A stretch of DNA of 10,930 bases from Lachnospiraceae bacterium (GTDB taxonomy: Bacteria > Bacillota > Clostridia > Lachnospirales > Lachnospiraceae): the NCBI GenBank assembly GCA_022790905.1, contig JAAVYC010000115.1:1-10930 (forward strand), written 5' to 3'. Each line of letters begins with the position of its first letter. Position 1 is the first letter of the stretch. Positions 7,791-10,930 of the stretch are shown here, piece by piece. Made by a program: the position numbers and the translations under genes. The notes beneath the pieces were generated by a model. The model had not been told where the DNA came from. It saw nothing but the letters and a program-made list of their open reading frames with translations, and did not search any database.

Positions 7791-8730
7791 GTTAAAAATA
7801 TATAAGACAGAGGAGCACGTTGTTCATGAAATAGAAAAGATGGAAGATGGCGCTTGGATCAATCTGACGGCGCCGGGAATGGAAGAATGTGTAAATATTG
7901 CGGAATATTTTGATATTGATATTGCGGATGTGCGGGCGGCGTTAGACGATGAGGAGAGTTCTCGTATTGATTTAGAGGACGGATATACACTGATTTTAGT
8001 CGATATCCCATCCATCGAAATTCGCCATAAGAGGGAGGCCTATACGACGATCCCGCTTGGTATTCTTTTGACGGAGGATGTTATTATTACGGTATGTGGG
8101 GAAGAGACGCCGGTTTTACAGGCATTTGAAACACTTCGTGTCCGTGATTTTTCTACAAAGAAAAAGATGCGTTTTGTCTATCAGATTTTGTACCGTGCGA
8201 CTAGTGTCTATCAGAATTATTTGCGCGTGATTGACAAGAGAAGAAGGGAGATTGAGGAACGAATCAGCGATGATACAGAAGATACAGATTTGATTGATCT
8301 GCATGAGTTGGAGTCGAATCTCGTATACTTTGCGACCTCTCTGCGTGCAAATAACGTGGTGTTAGACCGTTTAACGCGCTATGCAAAGCTCAAGCAATTT
8401 CCAGAGGACAGGGAGTTGTTAGAGGACGTTATTGTCGAGAATAAACAGGCGATTGAGATGACGAGTATCTATCGTGATATTATCAATGGTACGAGGGAAC
8501 TCCTCTCCACAATTATTGATAACCGTTTGAATAATGTGATGAAGTATTTAACGAGTGTCACATTGGTTATGGCGATTCCTACGGTTATATCAGGGATCTA
8601 TGGAATGAACGTCAGCGGAAAGTGGATGCCATTGTCCACCACACCATATGGTTTTTTTATTATCTGTGGGATCATCATGATAATCTGCTTGATGGTTTTG
8701 CTAATTTTAAGGAAAAGAAAAATGATTTGA
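7789..8730 (+). CDS. corA: CorA-family divalent cation (Mg/Co) transporter
   Basis: Membrane channel of the CorA (MIT) family, which as a pentamer lets Mg2+ (also Co2+ or Ni2+) into the cell. The product is 313 aa, usual for the family. The cytosolic N-terminal domain covers about residues 1-245 and ends in long charged helices (YLRVIDKRRREIEERI and the stretch to NRLNNVMKYL). TM1 is about 253-271 and ends in YGMN, with the signature Gly272-Met273-Asn274. TM2 is about 287-306, followed by a basic tail RKRKMI. After GMN the sequence is VSGKWMPLSTTPYGF, so the acidic MPEL loop of E. coli CorA is changed. AGGAGG lies 6 nt before the ATG, inside a possible hairpin. It follows the HAD gene by 46 nt. 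The substrate may be Mg2+ by family, but related members move other metals. Confidence 0.9.
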   Translation: MLKIYKTEEHVVHEIEKMEDGAWINLTAPGMEECVNIAEYFDIDIADVRAALDDEESSRIDLEDGYTLILVDIPSIEIRHKREAYTTIPLGILLTEDVIITVCGEETPVLQAFETLRVRDFSTKKKMRFVYQILYRATSVYQNYLRVIDKRRREIEERISDDTEDTDLIDLHELESNLVYFATSLRANNVVLDRLTRYAKLKQFPEDRELLEDVIVENKQAIEMTSIYRDIINGTRELLSTIIDNRLNNVMKYLTSVTLVMAIPTVISGIYGMNVSGKWMPLSTTPYGFFIICGIIMIICLMVLLILRKRKMI

Positions 8731-8790
8731 TTCGATAAGTAATCAAATGGAAAATATATGTTTTATAGAACTTTTAGAAAGAGAGAATAC

Positions 8791-10500
8791 ATGAAAACAG
8801 ATTTAGATTTGAAAAGGTTATTAAAAGAAATTGACCATAAAAGTTACCCGGCGTACAAGGGAACAAAGGGAAGCTACCATTTTAAGAAATATAGATTGTC
8901 AATTGATCACGTACAGGGAGATCCATTTGCAGCTCCTTCTAAGATCAGTATACACATAACGGGGAAAGAAGCGGGATTTGAGGCCCGCTTTTATGATGAG
9001 CTTCATAAAAGAATTGCCTTTCAAGATTTCTTACTTCGCAGAGTCGGAAAAAAGATCAAGGAATATTCTTTTTTGGCAAAAGGGTCTGGAAAGAGTGGTC
9101 TGATCGGTGTCAGTCAGCCTGGGCAAGAGATCTTAAATCGAAGCGCCTGTGCTGTCTGTCCAGAAGATGGCGGAATTATTCTTCGATTAGAGGTGGGCTT
9201 TCCGGCAAATGGGAGAACAATTAACGCGAGAGAACTAGAAAAAATATTATTTGATTTTTTGCCAAAATGTGTGAGTCAAACGCTGTTTTTTGCGGCATAT
9301 GATAAAAAGGAAATCGAGGAAGTGATTCATCTTGCGCAAGATCAGGAGTATATTCGCCAAGAATTGCCTGAGATGGGGCTTGTGGCGTTTGTGGCAAATG
9401 GAGCGATCCTGCCAAGAAAATCGGGAGTCTCCATGTTGCCGATGAGAGAGGCAATCCCGTTTCAGTCGCCAAAAGAGATGGAAGTGACATTGAAGTTGCC
9501 ATATCATGGCGAGATCAAGGGAATGGGAATACGCAGAGGAATCACATTGATTGTCGGAGGAGGCTATCACGGAAAATCTACGCTGTTAAAGGCGTTAGAA
9601 CTTGGTGTCTATAATCATATTGCAAAAGATGGAAGAGAGTATGTGATTACCGATGACGCAGCTGTGAAAATTAGGGCAGAAGATGGCAGAAGTATCCAAA
9701 AGGCAGATATCTCCATGTTTATTCAGAATCTGCCAAACGGAAGGGATACGGTGGCTTTTTATACGGAGGACGCCAGCGGCAGTACTTCCCAGGCGGCGAA
9801 TACGATAGAAGCTGTGGAAGCGGGGACGAAGTTATTTTTAATCGATGAGGATACGAGTGCCACGAATTTTATGGTGCGGGATGAGTTGATGCAAAGAGTC
9901 GTGAGTCAGGAAGTGGAGCCGATTATTCCGTTTATTGACAGAGTGGAGGAACTCTATAAGCGAGATGGAATCTCTACCATATTAGTTGCAGGCAGTTCCG
10001 GTTCTTATTTTCACAAAGCGGATTCGATTATTCAGATGAAAAATTATAAACCAGTTGAGATCACAGAATTTGCAAAAAGCGAGGCGAAGCATTATCCGAT
10101 TGCACGAATAGAGGTGGAAAAAGCAGAAGAGGTAGAATTCTCGCGTGTGGTAAAGAGAGATACCGCTTTTGCAAAGGAGAATCGGATCAAGACAAAGACG
10201 ATGGGAAAAGAGGGATTTTCGATCCAAAAAGAACAGGTAGATCTGCGGTATGTGGAACAACTCGTAGACAGTGAGCAAGTCACAGCATTGGCTCTGATTT
10301 TAAAATACATGAAACTTCATAAGTTTGATGGAAAAAGGACACTCCGCCAGGCAGTGGAAGAATTTTGTCGGGAAATGAAAAAAAAGGAATTTGAATCTTT
10401 TTGCGGGGGAGGCATTCCGGGAAACCTAGTCATTCCAAGAAAACAGGAGATCTATGCGGCCTTGAACCGATGCAGAAAGCTGCTCTGTGTAGAAAAGTAA
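8791..10500 (+). CDS. Predicted ATPase of the ABC class (COG3044/PF09818), function unknown
   Basis: Large soluble P-loop protein matching, by recall, the COG3044/PF09818 'ABC-class ATPase' family; its role is not established. From this start it is 569 aa. The N-terminal region begins with DLKRLLKEIDHKSYPAYKGTKGSYHF, typical of the family. Walker A is GGGYHGKST (residues 256-264, Lys262). A possible signature-like stretch is ASGSTSQAA (around 328-336). Walker B is LFLIDEDTSATN (Asp352, Glu353). A late VAGSSGSYFHKADSIIQM resembles the strand and switch region of ABC ATPases. No membrane segment or signal peptide is visible, so it is not a classical transporter subunit. The start at 8791 is chosen because the family block begins there and GAGAG lies 5 nt upstream; an in-frame ATG at 8758 would add 11 residues. 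It follows corA by 60 nt with no terminator seen, so may share its transcript. Confidence 0.85.
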   Translation: MKTDLDLKRLLKEIDHKSYPAYKGTKGSYHFKKYRLSIDHVQGDPFAAPSKISIHITGKEAGFEARFYDELHKRIAFQDFLLRRVGKKIKEYSFLAKGSGKSGLIGVSQPGQEILNRSACAVCPEDGGIILRLEVGFPANGRTINARELEKILFDFLPKCVSQTLFFAAYDKKEIEEVIHLAQDQEYIRQELPEMGLVAFVANGAILPRKSGVSMLPMREAIPFQSPKEMEVTLKLPYHGEIKGMGIRRGITLIVGGGYHGKSTLLKALELGVYNHIAKDGREYVITDDAAVKIRAEDGRSIQKADISMFIQNLPNGRDTVAFYTEDASGSTSQAANTIEAVEAGTKLFLIDEDTSATNFMVRDELMQRVVSQEVEPIIPFIDRVEELYKRDGISTILVAGSSGSYFHKADSIIQMKNYKPVEITEFAKSEAKHYPIARIEVEKAEEVEFSRVVKRDTAFAKENRIKTKTMGKEGFSIQKEQVDLRYVEQLVDSEQVTALALILKYMKLHKFDGKRTLRQAVEEFCREMKKKEFESFCGGGIPGNLVIPRKQEIYAALNRCRKLLCVEK

Positions 10501-10515
10501 AAAAGTGGAATAATA

Positions 10516-10571
10516 GTTACTGTTTACACCAAATTTTGTATTTGCTGCAAAGTCCTGGTGTGAACAGTAAC
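10516..10571. repeat. Long imperfect palindrome after the ATPase gene
   Basis: GTTACTGTTTACACCA (10516-10531) and TGGTGTGAACAGTAAC (10556-10571) are reverse complements over 16 bp apart from one T-G wobble. The 24-nt loop contains a small nested hairpin, TTTG-CTG-CAAA (10541-10551). No T-run follows on the plus strand, so it is not a standard rho-independent terminator. It starts 15 nt after the ATPase stop and ends 38 nt before the groES -35 box. It may be a dispersed palindromic intergenic element or an mRNA 3' end stabiliser; its copy number cannot be judged from this window. Confidence 0.7.
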
Positions 10572-10609
10572 GAATAATATAAATAATTTATTAAATTGCA
10601 AAATGAATA

Positions 10610-10638
10610 TTGACAAAGAAAAAACATAGTGTTATCTT
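10610..10638 (+). promoter_or_regulatory. Sigma-A promoter of groES(L)
   Basis: A perfect TTGACA (10610-10615), a 17-nt spacer and TATCTT (10633-10638). Transcription should start near 10645, just before the CIRCE operator, an arrangement where repressor binding blocks initiation or early elongation. Confidence 0.88.
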
Positions 10639-10652
10639 AGATACATGAAGAG

Positions 10653-10679
10653 TTAGCACTCGACCTAAATGAGTGCTAA
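10653..10679. promoter_or_regulatory. CIRCE operator (HrcA repressor site)
   Basis: TTAGCACTC (10653-10661), nine bases, then GAGTGCTAA (10671-10679), an exact match to the CIRCE consensus. CIRCE is the binding site of the heat-shock repressor HrcA in front of groESL and dnaK operons. It lies just downstream of the promoter and 61 nt before the groES start codon, so this operon is predicted to be HrcA-repressed and heat-induced. hrcA itself is not in the window. Confidence 0.97.
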
Positions 10680-10740
10680 TAAATTAAATGAATATGGAAA
10701 TTTAAAAGTTGAAAAAAGAAAGAGAATTGGAGGAATTAAA

Positions 10741-10930
10741 ATGAAGTTAGTACCATTGAGTGACAGAGTTGTTCTGAAACAGTTAGAGGCAGAGGAGACA
10801 ACAAAATCAGGAATTATCTTAACAGGCGCAGCGCAGGAAAAACCACAGGACGCAGAAGTTGTAGCAGTGGGACCTGGTGGAGTCGTTGATGGAAAAGAAG
10901 TTAAAATGCAGGTAAAAGAAGGCCAAAAGG
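10741..10930 (+). CDS. groES: Co-chaperonin GroES (Hsp10), 3'-truncated by window edge
   Basis: Co-chaperonin that caps the GroEL folding chamber in the cytosol. Only the first 63 codons are visible, about two thirds of the usual 94 or so residues. It begins MKLVPLSDRVVLKQLEAEE, the standard GroES N-terminus. The mobile loop that contacts GroEL follows (about residues 17-33, with GIIL as the hydrophobic contact), and then VVAVGPGGVVDGKEV, the conserved barrel strand region. GGAGGA lies 6 nt before the ATG. Upstream are a consensus promoter and a perfect CIRCE site, so heat-shock control by HrcA is expected. groEL presumably follows beyond the window. Confidence 0.97.
   Translation, partial: MKLVPLSDRVVLKQLEAEETTKSGIILTGAAQEKPQDAEVVAVGPGGVVDGKEVKMQVKEGQK

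Noticed and set aside
1..10930. Search for CRISPR arrays, tRNA genes, insertion sequences or tandem repeats.
   Set aside because: No repeated spacer pattern, cloverleaf-like segment, transposase-like frame or terminal inverted repeat was seen; almost all sequence is accounted for by the genes listed.

Overview
The window looks like ordinary chromosome of a low-to-moderate GC Firmicute, most probably a clostridial/Lachnospiraceae-type anaerobe. The evidence is strong AGGAGG-type ribosome binding sites, sigma-A type promoters, a CIRCE operator in front of groES, and a COG3044-type ATPase beside a CorA-type transporter. This taxonomic placement is inference from gene style. No mobile element, CRISPR array, tRNA or rRNA is visible.

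Left part (1-6060): an NADPH-type glutamate synthase operon, gltB then gltD, tightly coupled (15 nt gap, with the gltD Shine-Dalgarno overlapping the gltB stop codon). gltB is cut by the left window edge only a few codons before its catalytic cysteine. Together the two subunits convert glutamine plus 2-oxoglutarate to two glutamates, using electrons from NADPH. The operon ends at a strong GC-rich hairpin that can work as a terminator on both strands.

Middle (6088-6956): a convergent minus-strand gene encodes a short, divergent cis-prenyltransferase (undecaprenyl diphosphate synthase family). Several usually conserved active-site residues are changed and about 26 residues are missing from the C-terminal half. 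A stem-loop lies just upstream of it. The gap to the next gene carries an extended -10 promoter facing right.

Right part (6957-10500): three same-strand genes with short gaps, probably one transcription unit. They encode a Cof-type HAD phosphatase, a CorA-family divalent cation transporter whose ribosome binding site lies in the loop of a perfect 8-bp inverted repeat, and a large soluble ATPase of the poorly understood COG3044/PF09818 ABC-like class. A long imperfect palindrome follows.

Right edge (10610-10930): a consensus sigma-A promoter, a perfect CIRCE operator (HrcA binding site) and the first 63 codons of groES, presumably the start of groES-groEL.

Most of the window is housekeeping. 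The points most worth a second look are the altered prenyltransferase, the corA start-codon hairpin, the COG3044 ATPase and the palindrome before the groES promoter. I found no clear sign of a new multi-gene system.
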